Source: Glebionis coronaria (taxonomy: Eukaryota; Streptophyta; Magnoliopsida; Asterales; Asteraceae). Taken from it: 64,000 bases of DNA. The stretch lies in assembly GCA_025667525.1 (NCBI GenBank), contig CM046875.1, positions 291,443,147 to 291,507,146 of the forward strand, in the 5' to 3' direction. A model generated the notes under the pieces. It did not search any database. It was not told the DNA's origin and saw nothing but the letters and a program-made list of their open reading frames with translations. The translations under genes and the position numbers were made by a program. Below, in pieces: positions 1-10,966 of the stretch. Position 1 is the first letter of the stretch; every line of letters starts with the position of its first letter.

Positions 1-8
1 TTAATGAA

Positions 9-530
9 TTGATCCTTTTGTGTCCCGATGCCTTTGCTGATGATCACAAGAAAATGAAGCAGTACATCAAGGGTTTGTCAAGCAATATCAAGGGTGAGAC
101 AACTTCATCCAAGCCTGGGTCATTGGATGAAGCAGTCCAAATGGCTCACGCGCTAATGGATGTCAAGCTGCGAGATAAGAAGGACTACATTGCCGAAGGG
201 AACAAGAGAAAGTGGGAGGCAGCTCAGGGTAATCAATTGCAAGGTCAAAATCGTGGAGGAAACCATAACAACCAAGGTCAGAACCGCAACCAGCAGTTCA
301 ACCAGAGAAGAAATGATGGAATGAGGGTTGTCACTACCACTAGAGGAGCTAAGGTGAATCCCCATTGTGGTCGATGTAATTTGTACCATATAGGGAATTG
401 CCCACCTGCGTGTGGCAAGTGCGGAAAAGCGGGTCATAGAATTGCAGATTGCCGAGCTAAAGGGGTGGCTACTGGGGCAAATGCCACAAAGGTGATGGTT
501 TGCTTTGGGTGTGGAGAAAGGGGCATAAGC
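9..530 (+). pseudogene. gag: T1 gag, C-terminal part (nucleocapsid zinc knuckles)
   Basis: This is the 3' end of a Gag reading frame already open at the window edge. Residues 1-115 of the visible frame are polar and rich in Gln/Asn/Arg, typical of the capsid-nucleocapsid linker. Two zinc knuckles follow: a CX2CX3HX3C form at residues 120-131 and a canonical CX2CX4HX4C at 135-148 (about nt 366-452). A third knuckle begins near residue 164 (CFGCGE) but is split by a frameshift near nt 520; its second half and the protease continue in the frame starting at 500. In an intact element this protein would coat the RNA in virus-like particles. Gag identity is sure; no functional product is expected. 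Confidence 0.8.
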
Positions 531-934
531 AGGGGAACTGCCCGAAGGCTGGAAATAGGCAAGGAGGAAATAATGCTGCTGATGTGTATCGAGTAGGGAC
601 TGCTGATAAACCGCAAGGCCCCAATGTGGTTACCGGTACGTTTCTACTTGACGCTCGTTATGCTAGTATATTGTTTGATTCTGGTTCCGACAAGAGCTTT
701 GTAGATGTAAAATTTAGTCGTCATATCAATAGAGAACCGGTAATGCTAACGAATAATTATAACGTGGAATTAGCCGATGGGAAGATCGTTAGTACAAATT
801 CTATACTAAGAGGGTGTACCTTGAAGTTAGGGAATTACGCTTTTGATATCGACTTAATGCCCATAGAGCTAGGATCGTTTGATGTGATCGTTGGGATGGA
901 TTGGCTAATGGCGCTTAGTCCCGTTGAGGAATAG
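500..934 (+). pseudogene. T1 aspartic protease domain
   Basis: The frame starts with the rest of the third zinc knuckle (GHKQGNC) and runs into a retroviral-type aspartic protease. The active-site triad Asp-Ser-Gly is at nt 677-685 (context LFDSGSDKSF), and the conserved C-terminal part of the fold (VIVGMDWL) is at about nt 885-906. The protease would cut the Gag-Pol precursor inside the particle. The frame ends at a TAG at 932-934 in the linker to reverse transcriptase; an overlapping frame starting at 924 carries on. The active site looks intact, but the polyprotein is interrupted on both sides. Confidence 0.8.
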
Positions 935-2134
935 GGTTTTGACTGTATTCATCTCCCGTTTGAAAGTGATATCTTGCTTGAAAATGATGAGGTATGTAGA
1001 AGATGTATGTGATGTGTTTCTGGCACAAGTTTCTAGTGATGGTGACTTAGAGGCAAAGTTAGAAGAGGCACATGTAATTCGAGAATATCCGGAAGTTTTT
1101 CCTGAAGAGTTGCCGGGTTTACCGCCCACCCGTGAAGTCGAATTTCGAATCGATTTGATGCCGGGAGCTGCACCAGTTGCTCGTGTACCCTATCGATTAG
1201 CACCATCAGAGTTGAAGGAGTTATCGGATCAATTTAAAGAGTTGATGGATAAGGGATTTATTCGACCGAGCTCATCACCATGGGGAGCGCCAGTGTTGTT
1301 TGTGAAGAAGAAAGATGGGTCGTTTCGGATGTATATCAACTATAGAGAGCTCAACAAGTTGACAGTTAAGAATCGGTATCCATTGCCGAGGATTGACGAT
1401 TTGTTTGATCAATTGCAAGGTTCCTTTGTGTACTCAAAGATCGACTTGAGATCAGGGTATCATCAACTGCGTGTTAGAGAGAGGATATTCCTATAACTGC
1501 CTTTCGTACGCGGTATGGACACTTTGAATTCCGAGTCATGCCTTTTGGGCTAACAAATGCGCATGCAGTATTCATGGACCTTATGAATCGAGTGTGCAAG
1601 CCGTATTTAGAAAATTTTATCATTGTATTCATCGATGATATTCTTATTTACTCCAAAAGCAAGGAAGAACACGAGAAGCACCTGAGGAAGATATTGGATC
1701 TGCTGAAGAAAGAGAAGATGTACGCGAAATTCTCAAAGTGTGAGTTTTGGTTAGAATCTGTGCAATTCCTTGGGCACGTAATTGATAGCAAAGAAGTTCG
1801 CGTGGATCCTGCCAAAGTCGAGGCAATAAAGGAATGGTCGGCACCGACAACGCCGACTGAAGTTCGAAAACTTCTTGGTTTAGCTGGGTATTATCGGAGA
1901 TTCATCGAAGGATTTTTGTTGATTTCAAAGCCGTTGACAAAGCTTATTGAGAAGAATCGGGTGTATGAATGGGGAGATGATGAAGAATTCGCTTTCAAAA
2001 CACTTAAGGACAAATTGTGTTCTGCTCCGATATTGTCATTGCCAGAAGCAATTGAAGACTTCATGGAATATTGTGACGCGCCTCGTAAGGGTTATGGAGC
2101 TGTGTTGATGCAGCGTGATAAGGTGATTGCTTAA
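935..2134 (+). pseudogene. T1 reverse transcriptase
   Basis: The RT begins near nt 1090 with the typical chromovirus lead-in ([10 protein letters not shown]) and runs through the fingers and palm motifs. The catalytic pair is intact as FIDD at nt 1628-1639. A frameshift lies at about 1485-1500, between the motif ending [10 protein letters not shown] and the motif [11 protein letters not shown]; a short N-terminal segment (924-1030) is a poor match and may be part of the degraded linker. The frame closes at TAA 2132-2134, immediately before the RNase H motif ASRQLR. The domain order and catalytic residues make the assignment secure; the frame is not translatable as a whole. Confidence 0.85.
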
Positions 2135-2599
2135 GCGTCGAGACAATTGAGGAAGAATGAAGAAAACTACACTAAGTATGATTTGGAATTGGGAGCTGTA
2201 GTTTTTGCGCTTAAATTGTGGAGACACTACTTGTATGGGATGAAGTGTGATGTATTCACTGACCACAAGAGTTTGCAGCACATTTTAGACCAAAAGGAGT
2301 TGAATATGAGACAAAGGCGATGGGTGGAACTACTAAGTGACTATGACTGCGAGATTCGCTACCATCCTGGCAAGGCGAACGTTGTAGCGGATGCACTTAG
2401 TAGGAAGGATAGAGAGAAACCTTTGAGAGTCAGAGCATTAGTGATGACTGAGGGTGTTGATTTAACCGAAACAATATTGAAGGCTCAAGAGAAGGGATTA
2501 ATGAAAGAAAATGTTGGTGCTGAGAATCTGGGGAGACTGTTGAAACCTCTTTTTGTGGTTAGGTCAGACGGACTGAGATATTTTGAGAATCGGATTTAG
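2135..2599 (+). pseudogene. T1 RNase H domain and connection
   Basis: The frame contains typical Ty3/gypsy RNase H motifs: [22 protein letters not shown] (nt about 2177-2230), FTDHKSLQ (about 2257-2280) and the C-terminal [10 protein letters not shown] (about 2380-2407). RNase H degrades the RNA strand during reverse transcription. In-frame stops bound it on both sides: TAA at 2132-2134 before it and TAG at 2597-2599 in the linker to integrase. Otherwise the reading frame is continuous with RT and integrase. The motif set is clear; the copy is dead because of the flanking stops. Confidence 0.8.
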
Positions 2600-3921
2600 T
2601 TACCGTTGTGTATATCCGAGGAAGGAATGCCTGGAGTACGAGATTTAGTTATGAACGAGTCTCATAAGTCGAAGTACTCGATACATCCTGGAGCGGATAA
2701 GATGTATCATGATCTAAAGAAAGTCTACTGGTGGCCGAATATGAAGGCGGAGATTGCTCGTTACGTCAGTAAGTGTTCGACTTGTGCGAAGGTTAAAGTC
2801 GAACATAAGAAACCGTCTGGGCTGTTGGTACAACCAGAGATCCCAGAATGGAAATGGGAGAGGATCGCTATGGATTTCGTGACGGGTTTACCTAGAACTC
2901 CTAGTGGATGTGATATGATTTGGGTAATAGTGGATAGATTGACGAAATCTGCTCATTTTTTACCTATGAAGAAGACGAACAGCATGGAGAAACTTGCCAG
3001 TGTGTACGTGAAGGAGATTGTTTGCAGACATGGTGTACCTTTATCGATCATTTCGGATCGCGATAGTAGGTTTACTTCGAAATTTTGGAAATCTCTTCAA
3101 CGTGCGATGGGCACTGAATTCAGTTTGAGCACTGCCTATCACCTGGAGACTGATGGCCAAAGCGAACGACTATTTAGACGATTGAGGACATGCTCCGAGC
3201 ATGCGTGATTGATTTTGGAGGAAGTTGGGAACGCCACATACCTTTAGTGGAGTTTTCGTATAATAACAGTTATCATGCGAGCATCAAGGCTGCACCATTC
3301 GAAGCGTTGTATGGAAGGAAGTGTAGATCTCCTGTGTGTTGGAGCGAAGTAGGAGAGAGTCAGTTGACTGGACCCGAAATGGTTTTGGAGACGACAGAGA
3401 AGATTGTGCAAATTAAGAACCGGTTACTTGCTGCAAGAAGCCGACAGAAGAGTTATGCCAATAATAGAAGAAAACCATTGGAATTTGAGGTCGGAGACAT
3501 GGTTATGCTTAAGGTTTCGCCGTGGAAGGGTGTGATTCGTTTTGGGAAGAAAGGAAAGTTGAGTCCGAGGTATATTGGACCATTCAAGATTGTTAAACGA
3601 ATTGGACCGGTAGCATATAAGTTAGAATTGCCGAATGAGCTTAGTGTTATTCACGACACGTTTCACGTATCAAATTTGAAGAAGAGTTTGGCGGATAAGG
3701 AATTGGTAATTCCTTTGGACGAGATTCAGCTGGACGATAAAATACATTTTGTGGAGGAACTAGTGGAAATTATGGACCGAGAGGTTAAGAAGCTGAAGCA
3801 TAGTAGAATTCCCATTGTGAAGTTTCGATGGAATTCTAGGCGTAGACCGGAATACACTTGGGAACGTGAGGACTTTTTCAAGGAGAGATATCCTCATCTA
3901 TTCCAGCGGCACGAAATGTGA
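2600..3921 (+). pseudogene. T1 integrase with chromodomain-like C-terminus
   Basis: An N-terminal HHCC zinc-binding segment lies at about nt 2660-2800 (HPG...CSTCAKVK). The DDE catalytic residues are all readable: Asp at 2873-2875 (MDFVTGL), Asp at 3056-3058 (SDRDSRF) and Glu at 3164-3166 (TDGQSER). A frameshift at about 3170-3190 separates the catalytic core from the C-terminal part (frame from 3190). That part holds the GPF/Y-type module ([11 protein letters not shown], about 3560-3595) and a chromodomain-like tail ending [10 protein letters not shown] (about 3745-3921). In chromoviruses the tail guides integration toward particular chromatin. The element would be integration-incompetent because of the frameshift. 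Confidence 0.85.
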
Positions 3922-3957
3922 GTATAAGAAGAGGCGAGCGCCGGGACGTCGCTCTCT

Positions 3958-3972
3958 TTAAGGAGGGGTGGA
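3958..3972 (+). promoter_or_regulatory. T1 polypurine tract
   Basis: A purine run (AAGGAGGGGTGGA) lies immediately 5' of the LTR start TGTGATACCC at 3973. This is the expected primer for plus-strand DNA synthesis. The position just upstream of a TG-starting repeat, after the end of pol, supports it. Confidence 0.7.
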
Positions 3973-6711
3973 TGTGATACCCAGAAACCGGGGTCACTTA
4001 CCTTACCCTAAATTACGCCTATTTTTGAAATTTTTAAGAAATTTTATTTACTATAAATTTTATCGTTTTGGTTGAAACCAATGTTTGAGGTCGTAATCTT
4101 GACGATTGACGATTTAAGAAGAACGATGACGACTATGATCCCGATGGATGCCCAAATTTCTATGTTTATTGTCGTTTTATCGATATTATAATTTTTCGAG
4201 GATTTTACTTTCGGTTCGTGTTAAGTCGAGTTGGGTGCGTTTTATTGCTTTCCAGGTGCATTTAAATTGTCCTAAAAATATTTTGGAGTGTTCGGGATGA
4301 CCCCCGACTCCCGCAAAATTTTCCAAGTCGACTAGTGAGTCATTCCCGCAAACATTGAGGTCGTTTTCATACAAGGCCAAAAGAATGCCAATATTGCACA
4401 CAAGGACCTCCCAATTTTACAAAAGGGATAAACAACACACACACAACACAAACACACACTAAAAATTTTCCACTCTCTCTCTTTTCTCTCTTTAGATCGA
4501 CGGCCAAACCACCACACCACCACCACATTTAGATTAATCATTTCAAGTGTTTTGATGTGCTTTAATCCAACATGCATTCATAAAAAAATTTCAAGAATCA
4601 AATGGTTTTTCAAAAATTTGTTTTGATGTTAATAGAGTTTATGAATGTTTAATTGGAGTGTAGGAGATGGATAATCACCCAACAAACCAACAAAAATCAA
4701 TTTGGTTGGGGTGTTTTGATCACCCACACCCCACGGCAATATGGGGGTGTTTGGTGGATCTTGGTGATTGATGTTTTGCTTGTGGGTTTATGTTTAATTC
4801 ATGGTTTTAGATGTTTTTGAGTGGGTAAAGCTCATTGCATGTTTGATTTAGTGAATAGGTTTTAGGATAGATTTGGTATTTTTGGTGTTAAGGATTGATT
4901 AGGATGATTAGTAATGGTTTGGAGTGATTAAGTTGAGGCTAGGTGTCGATAAAATGGTTTAGAAACGAGTGTTGGGTTGATTTTGAGAAGGGTAAATTTA
5001 GGCAGATTGTTTAGGCTTGTTTTCATAAGTTTGACTTTGTAAACAGGTTATGAGACTAGGATATAGTTGTAGAGCGTCGTCTTAGCTTCGATTTCGTATA
5101 AGAAAGAGATTACGACTCCTAACGAGTCAAAAGTTATGATGTTTTGAAAATACGTGTACCGGGAGATGAGAACCTACATAATCCGAAATAATGTTTGGTT
5201 TTGGGTCAAATCCCGGGGACCATAGATATAGTTTGGTAATTGATTAAAGGTTGATTTTTGGTCTCAAACCTGCATTTGTGAGTCTATTATTAGGCTTAGG
5301 TGTTGAACGGGTCAATGGTATATTTTAAATGGGTCAAACAAGTCCAACATGGTCAATGTGCAAATCAGTCCGAAAAACATATGTTTAGTAATGTGTTGAG
5401 TAACGGGTCATAAAAGTGAGAACTTTTAATAGGATTAAAAATGGGTTTCTACAGGTCTTAAGATATTTTTTAGAATTTTCCCAAATTTTATAAAAGGGTT
5501 TAAGTCTAGAAAAACAGCCATACTTTTGGTGAGTATCGGCGAAAAACGTAAAAAGGGTAATAACGTTAATAACATAGATGAATAGTATAAAACTAGTAAC
5601 AATTATCCGTTTGGTTTTGGCGTGAGTTTGTAATTATCACAATTGACTAATATGTACATATTATACAGTACTTGAAGTTTATAAATGAGATTTACTCATT
5701 ACGCGTTATTGTTTGTTAGGTGTTGAATTCCCCGGGCATCCTCATCATCGTCAGTGATCGTCATTCGAAATTGTCGACTACTCTATATACATAAGGTGTG
5801 AATTTGTAGCCACGCTTACTACTATTTTTAAATTGTTTTTACCCACGAGGGAGATGCATGCTAGTTTTCTAAAATGAACATATGTCATGAATGATTGTTG
5901 GACCCGAATGTTGCCTTAAATTGTGTTGAGTACCTAGTTGCAAAAGACCCTATATTCATGAACTATTAACTATTGTTTAATCCTTGTGTGGATTGAAAAT
6001 ATCCGCTTATACAACTGATAGTACTATGGGGTTGACGACCCTATCCGAGACGAGGGCTAGTACGTTGAGTACCCCCTGTGGATGGATAACTTGTGATAAG
6101 AGATAAGGTATAATTGCAAGTGATGCCTTTAGAAGGGGCAATGTTTCATCTTAATCACGCCGGTAATTATTACGCGGGTGATTGAGTTAACGGATTAGTG
6201 TCATGAGCTTAAACACAATTGTCATAACCTTGAAAATAGATTGTTTGATCGAAAATTCTATGAATGATCGTGAATGATTTTTATAACACATATGTTCAAA
6301 ATGAGATTATAAAACCTATGAATTCCACTCAACATTATTTGTTGACCCAATTTAGCATTTGTTTCAGGTAATCGATGAAGTATAGCATGGAGCATGCAAT
6401 GGATGGGAGTTGTGTGTGGCTTGGCGTCTACTTGTTTTCCACCTATATATAACTTGAACACTTTAAATTTTCTGTCATGTTAACGAAAATGTATCTTTTG
6501 GGGTTGAGATTCGTGGGGACCAAAACGCTAACTTTGTGTTGTATCATCTTGGGTTTTGGAAAACCGTAGACAAGTATGTTTTTAACAATGCTTAATTTAT
6601 GTTAAAACTTTTACGTCTCTTTGAGTCGTTTGATATATCTTGTGTGTGATGATAACTGCCTAGCACCCAAATGTTGTAGTTCCGCTGCGCATAGCATTTG
6701 TGGGAGTGTTA
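3973..6711 (+). repeat. T1 3' LTR (about 2.7 kb, noncoding)
   Basis: It starts TGTGATACCC directly after the PPT. The body is noncoding, with a CA-rich run and a CT-rich run at about 4435-4492. The 3' end is placed near 6711 by the motif TTTGTGGGAGTGTTA, which resembles chromovirus LTR ends, but a canonical CA terminus is not seen there. The 5' LTR is outside the window, so the boundary cannot be confirmed by pairing. I see no gene in it. Confidence 0.6.
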
Positions 6712-6916
6712 GATTGTGTAGATTGGTCCTAGCTAAGATTAGGTCTCGACATTTAGCTTAGTGTCGAAAAATAATGTAAGCGACATTGTAAGGTTTTCTC
6801 CGCCAAGAAGGGAGCTTGTGGATTTAGTGGAAATCTCGAGTAAGGTGTACTCGAAGAGAGGAGTAGGAACGAGGATAGAGCCTCGTTGTCGAACCACTAT
6901 AAATATTGGTTTCTTC
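6712..6916 (+). repeat. Fragment of a sirevirus-like LTR (3' portion)
   Basis: This 205-bp segment aligns by eye with the 3' part of D's LTRs (about 19397-19590 and 27175-27365): shared blocks include TAGATTGGTCCTAGCTA, GTAAGGTTTTCTCC, CTCGAGTAAGG, GGAGTAGGAACGAGGA and GAACCACTATAAAT. It is clearly diverged from D. It is bounded on the left by the T1 LTR and on the right by the first base of A's LTR. It is therefore the oldest visible target into which A, and possibly T1, inserted. Confidence 0.65.
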
Positions 6917-7274
6917 TGATTGTGGTATAATTACATCTTTTGTTTAGGAAAACAAAAGAGCGTATATGAGCGTTAAGTATTAAACAAATGATTTAGGAAA
7001 ATCAAGTGCTAATGACCCAAATAAGTTCGTTTCCTAAGGAGGTATATGTGTGTGAATAATTCGTAATGATTTTGGATTAATATTGAGAAAGAAAAGATGA
7101 GAAAAGAGAATGACGGATACGTTAAAATTATACTACGACGACTAAACGAAAAACCGTAAAAAGTGACAAAATAAAAATTAATTCAAACAATTCCCAAAAA
7201 ATTACCAAAAATAGCTAAAAATAAACTAAGAGTTTACAAATGATCAAAACGTTTTTCAAACATTTTAATGATTT
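6917..7274 (-). repeat. A left (3') LTR, first part
   Basis: It matches 61125-61466 of A's right LTR almost base for base over the first 300 bp (TGATTGTGGTATAATTAC...). It is cut at 7275 by element B; the last five bases GATTT (7270-7274) are the B target-site duplication, repeated at 47807-47811. Confidence 0.9.
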
Positions 7275-8438
7275 TGATGTTGATGTATGTGGTGGATAGT
7301 ATGTGTGATAATTAAGACACGTTATAGGGTAAATTAGAAAATTACCTTTAGGAAAAAGTAATAGACTAAAATTACCAAAGATGGATTTAATTAAACACGT
7401 TGGTGAACCAAGTTTGGTGTACACGAAGATCGAGTGAATTTAAGACGTTTTGTTTCGATTTGTACAATTGATTCGAATTGGTTTTCGGTTTTTAAACTAA
7501 TATTAATTCTACCAATTTTAAACTTAAACAGTCCGACTTAAAATCTAAAAGAAAATATTTAAAATCTAAATTAAATTTAAACTTTACTTATTATATATTT
7601 ATAAATAAACAAAATATTTTAACAAAATTTATTTAAACAAAGATTTATTAAAAACAAATTCATTTAAAACTATATTAATTTTTAAAAGTAATAAAATATT
7701 ATTTTTTATTCTTTTTTTAAAACTTAATTTATTTATTTTAAAACTATAATATGAACCTAAATAATAAAAATTTTAATTAATTAGAAGTAACTATTATTAC
7801 CTATAATATGAAATCTATAAACTTTGCAATTAAAGAAAAACGTTTATAAGGTAGACATCCCAAAAAGAAACGTATATGTAATCCTTAAAGCATGATAAAA
7901 TCAAAACGAGCCTTTAGCTCAGATGGTTAAGGTGTTGCGCTGGCGAAAGGTAGGTATCGAGTTCGAGACCTGCAAGTGACATATTTTTTTGCTATTTTAT
8001 TTTTAACTCGAATTTGAACAATAACAAGTTATTTTCAACCAACAGTCAATAAGTAACAATACAGATAAAACACAATATCAGGTATTGCACTAGCAAACCC
8101 AAACAACACAAACCAAAATCACCATCAGTAGATACAATAAATCAATCAGAAACAAGTTTCATCAAATGACTTCCAAATATCATAACACAATCACAACAAA
8201 GGAAGCAAAATCAAATTAACACAAAATCAGGCTCTTCAGTACAACAACTACATGATATTACCAACATCTTGAGCATAATTAACAACTTGGCAGCATTAAA
8301 AAAATTGAATCTATAGCAGACCAACTATATTAGCAGACTAATCAGGTTTATACCACTCAAACTATCATCTTAAAGCAATAAGATAGGATAATACAGCTAA
8401 TCAAACCATTCTCAGCAACTTAAAGTTTAGACAGGTTA
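7275..8438 (-). repeat. B left (3') LTR, first part
   Basis: It matches the right LTR (32351-32422 then 44432-45515) along its length. At 7342-7346 the uninterrupted sequence TTACC shows the empty site that E occupies in the other LTR. It ends at GGTTA (8434-8438), the left target-site duplication of C. It contains the tRNA-like segment at 7908. Confidence 0.9.
7908..7979 (+). other. tRNA-like segment with Pol III A and B boxes (not a functional tRNA)
   Basis: TAGCTCAGATGG at 7915-7926 fits the A-box consensus and GAGTTCGAGACC at 7959-7970 fits the B box. A T-run (ATTTTTTTGC) follows at about 7981, as a Pol III terminator would. The acceptor and T stems do not pair, so it is a tRNA-derived relic or SINE head, not a tRNA gene. 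The other B LTR carries the equivalent segment at 44997-45050 with about 12 bases lost from the B box region. Confidence 0.55.
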
Positions 8439-10950
8439 TGTAAAACCCGTATTTAAATCGGGAAATGTAAATACGCAGTTTAATTAATTACACTATTTAA
8501 ATAGTAATCATCGACGAAAACAAACGCGAGAAATTATATATACAAGTATTTAAAAAAAATAAAAAAAAATTTGGGCTAAGCCCATTTTAAGAAAAATAAA
8601 ACGGGACTTTAACCCCTCATTTCCTCTCAGTCGAAAAAAAAAATTAGGATTCTTGGGAGAGTTGTGGTCGCCGGTTTTAAGAACAAGGAGGAGAGATTCG
8701 GGCATTGGTTCTTCGAATAATTCGCGTGTGTTCTTTGTCCTTATAAATCCCATAACGGTATCTTCTTCTTTTATGTTTCAATTTATGATTTCCACGAATC
8801 TAAATGATTTTTAATGTTTACAAACGAATCTATTTTAAAAACACAAAAAGGTGTCGCGTTCGGGCTGTTTCACGAGGAAATCGAGACCATTAAGGTCTCG
8901 GTGTGATGCTCTTAGCCGTCGCGACCCATCAGGGGGTTGTGGTGGTGTTTTCTCTTGGGGCCAGCCGCGAACAAAACCCACACCCGCAAGGGGGATATTG
9001 ATTTAGGGTCGGGGTTTGGTGTTTATATATATAACCGAGACCACCATGTCTCGGTGGTCCTTTCTCTGCCCAGCCGTGACCCACACAGGGGCGGCTAGGG
9101 CCGATTGTTCGACCCAGAAGGGGGCTGCCAAAACACACGGACTGTTGTAATTATTAAGGGTGCGTTTGGGACTGTGACAATGGTGGAACTTGACAAAAAC
9201 GGTGGGAACTTGATTTAGAGCAGTGGGTATTCTTTAAACAGGAAATTAAATGAATTAACATCCAGATTAGCGACAGAATAGCGACGCTAAATTCTGTCGC
9301 AGTTTAATAAGTGACAGTTTTATTTTTATAGTCTTTAAGGACAGCTTTTAGCGACAGTTTTAGTGATGCAATTTTCTGTGGTAGATTTATATAGGCAGAA
9401 TTAATCATAAAATGTTGATTTGTTGAGTGCGACCGAGATGGGGTATCTGGGTAGGCTGGGGACATTATTATAATAAATAAAATAAATATTCTTACATTAT
9501 ACCTTTTGAATTAAATTGTTTTATAAATGCTTAAAACATATTTTTTAAATGTATTAAATTAAAATAGTTCTTTTAATATTTAAAAGGGTATAATTTTATG
9601 AAATGAATTAAATTATTTGGGAACTTTCTAATTTAAGAAAACTTTCTATTTTAGCAGGATACTTAATATAGTATTACTATAGCGTCAGAAATACGTTGTA
9701 CCATAACCAATAGTAGAAAGATAATACATTAAAATGAATTATTATAAGATCAGATTTAGCAGTTAATATACGTACGGAATTTCAGAAATAAAATAAATAA
9801 ATGAAACGCCAATAAGAACATGAAATTAAATAAGCGAATATCAATTTACTCATTCACGTCCCTTATTCATGTAGCTCGCGTGAAATCAGAGTAGACTTTC
9901 TGTCAGTTGATCTCGGTCGGTTACTGGACACGAGGTACGGATTTTCCATCCTTTCAGTAAGGACTTCCTTTTTATACATGATTAGGTTTCCCCGTCTTCA
10001 GCCAAATGTTTTCCCCAGTATATGTTTAAGTTTATCAGTAATCATGTTAATAACTAAATAAATTGCCTTAGCATTATATACAAGCACGGCCAGTTATGTA
10101 CTAGTTACGGAGGTACCGTAACCACGGCACTAGAGGCACCAGTGTCGTTACTCACATGCAGGAGAGTGATATCCTGCATAGTCCAACTCATGTTCAGGTT
10201 GGCCATTTTTATATGTATATTTAGTGGGGTGTATGGATGCATCCTAGGCTTATCAGTTTACAAGTTATCAGGGTGAATGTGGTGTGTGCTCTACATCCTT
10301 CACATTGGAGCTAATCCCTCCACCCAGCACAGTATTTAGAGGTCACCCCTCTACAGCATGACGAGGTCAACCCTCCAGTTATTCATGCACGGTTGTTACA
10401 GCACGTGACCTATATAAGCTCGGGCAATTATAATACAGTAAATGCATGTTTTCAGAATTAATAGTTATATTTTAGTTTCAGTATATATGAACCAGGTTTC
10501 TCAGATTTTATGCAGAGTTCTACCACATGTTACATATCAGTCTTATAGCTTCACTGTTATCTTCTATTCCATTACTTTCAGTACATTCTTATCATGTTAT
10601 ATCCGTCCACTGAGCGTTATGCTCAGCCGTAGTTTCCTTTCATGTTTCCAAACGGCAGTTACACAGGGACGATCTTAGGACTTCTAAGAGAGTATGTACA
10701 TTTGGATGGGAGCTATCCAGACTCCTTTATTTTATGCACACATTTCACTACATTACTTTGGTTGTTTGGACACTGTTTCGTCCTTTTTCTTTTAGTACTT
10801 AATCTTTATATTTTGAGCTTATGTTGTACTACCGATGTTTGATTTCGGTATTTCCGTATGGTCAGTTAATGTTTAATACATTGCCTTGCATGCTTTGATG
10901 ACACGCCATAAATACATGTAACGGTCCATTTATCCAAGTGGGGTGTTACA
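8439..10950 (+). repeat. C left (5') LTR, 2512 bp
   Basis: It runs from TGTAAAACCCG to GGGTGTTACA just before the PBS. It matches the right LTR (16429-18605 plus 27643-28028). Compared with the right copy it lacks about 50 bp near 8567 (the AAAGTAAAAGGGGGCCGG region at 16561). It holds conserved dyads: CGAGACC-ATTAA-GGTCTCG at about 8882-8900 and GCGACAGAAT/ATTCTGTCGC at 9270-9300. Short frames in it, such as 10442-10678, are not supported as genes. Confidence 0.9.
10402..10418 (+). promoter_or_regulatory. C left LTR: G-box plus TATA box
   Basis: CACGTG (10402-10407) is followed three bases later by TATATAAG (10411-10418), a plausible Pol II core promoter for the chromovirus transcript. The arrangement is conserved in the right LTR (CACGTG 18439-18444, TATATAAG 18447-18454). 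A second TATA-like run, TATATATATAA, at 9024-9034 is an alternative. Confidence 0.5.
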
Positions 10951-10954
10951 ATTA

Positions 10955-10966
10955 TGGTATCAGAGC
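10955..10966 (+). promoter_or_regulatory. C primer-binding site (initiator tRNA-Met type)
   Basis: TGGTATCAGAGC, the usual plant tRNA-Met-complementary PBS, lies four bases after the LTR end at 10950. Confidence 0.9.

Larger units (their letters stand above)
1..6711 (+). mobile_element. T1: 3' part of a Tekay/Del-like Ty3/gypsy chromovirus
   Basis: The left window edge cuts this element. Domains read on the + strand in the Ty3/gypsy order: gag zinc knuckles, aspartic protease, reverse transcriptase, RNase H, integrase and a C-terminal chromodomain-like segment, then a polypurine tract and a 3' LTR. The order PR-RT-RH-INT and the INT tail place it with the chromoviruses; the tail resembles the Tekay/Del clade (from memory). 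The coding part carries several frameshifts and stops, so it is a decayed copy. The 5' LTR, PBS and gag N-terminus lie outside the window. Confidence 0.85.

Noticed and set aside
7908..7979. Functional tRNA gene
   Set aside because: A and B boxes are present but acceptor and T stems do not pair; the same segment lies in both LTRs of B and is deleted in one.
8929..9138. Frame on the - strand repeated at 16969-17178
   Set aside because: The two copies exist only because they are in the two LTRs of C; the frame overlaps GC-rich LTR sequence with dyads and shows no domain.
10442..10842. Overlapping short + strand ORFs in C's LTR
   Set aside because: They are in noncoding LTR; the copy in the right LTR does not keep the frames.
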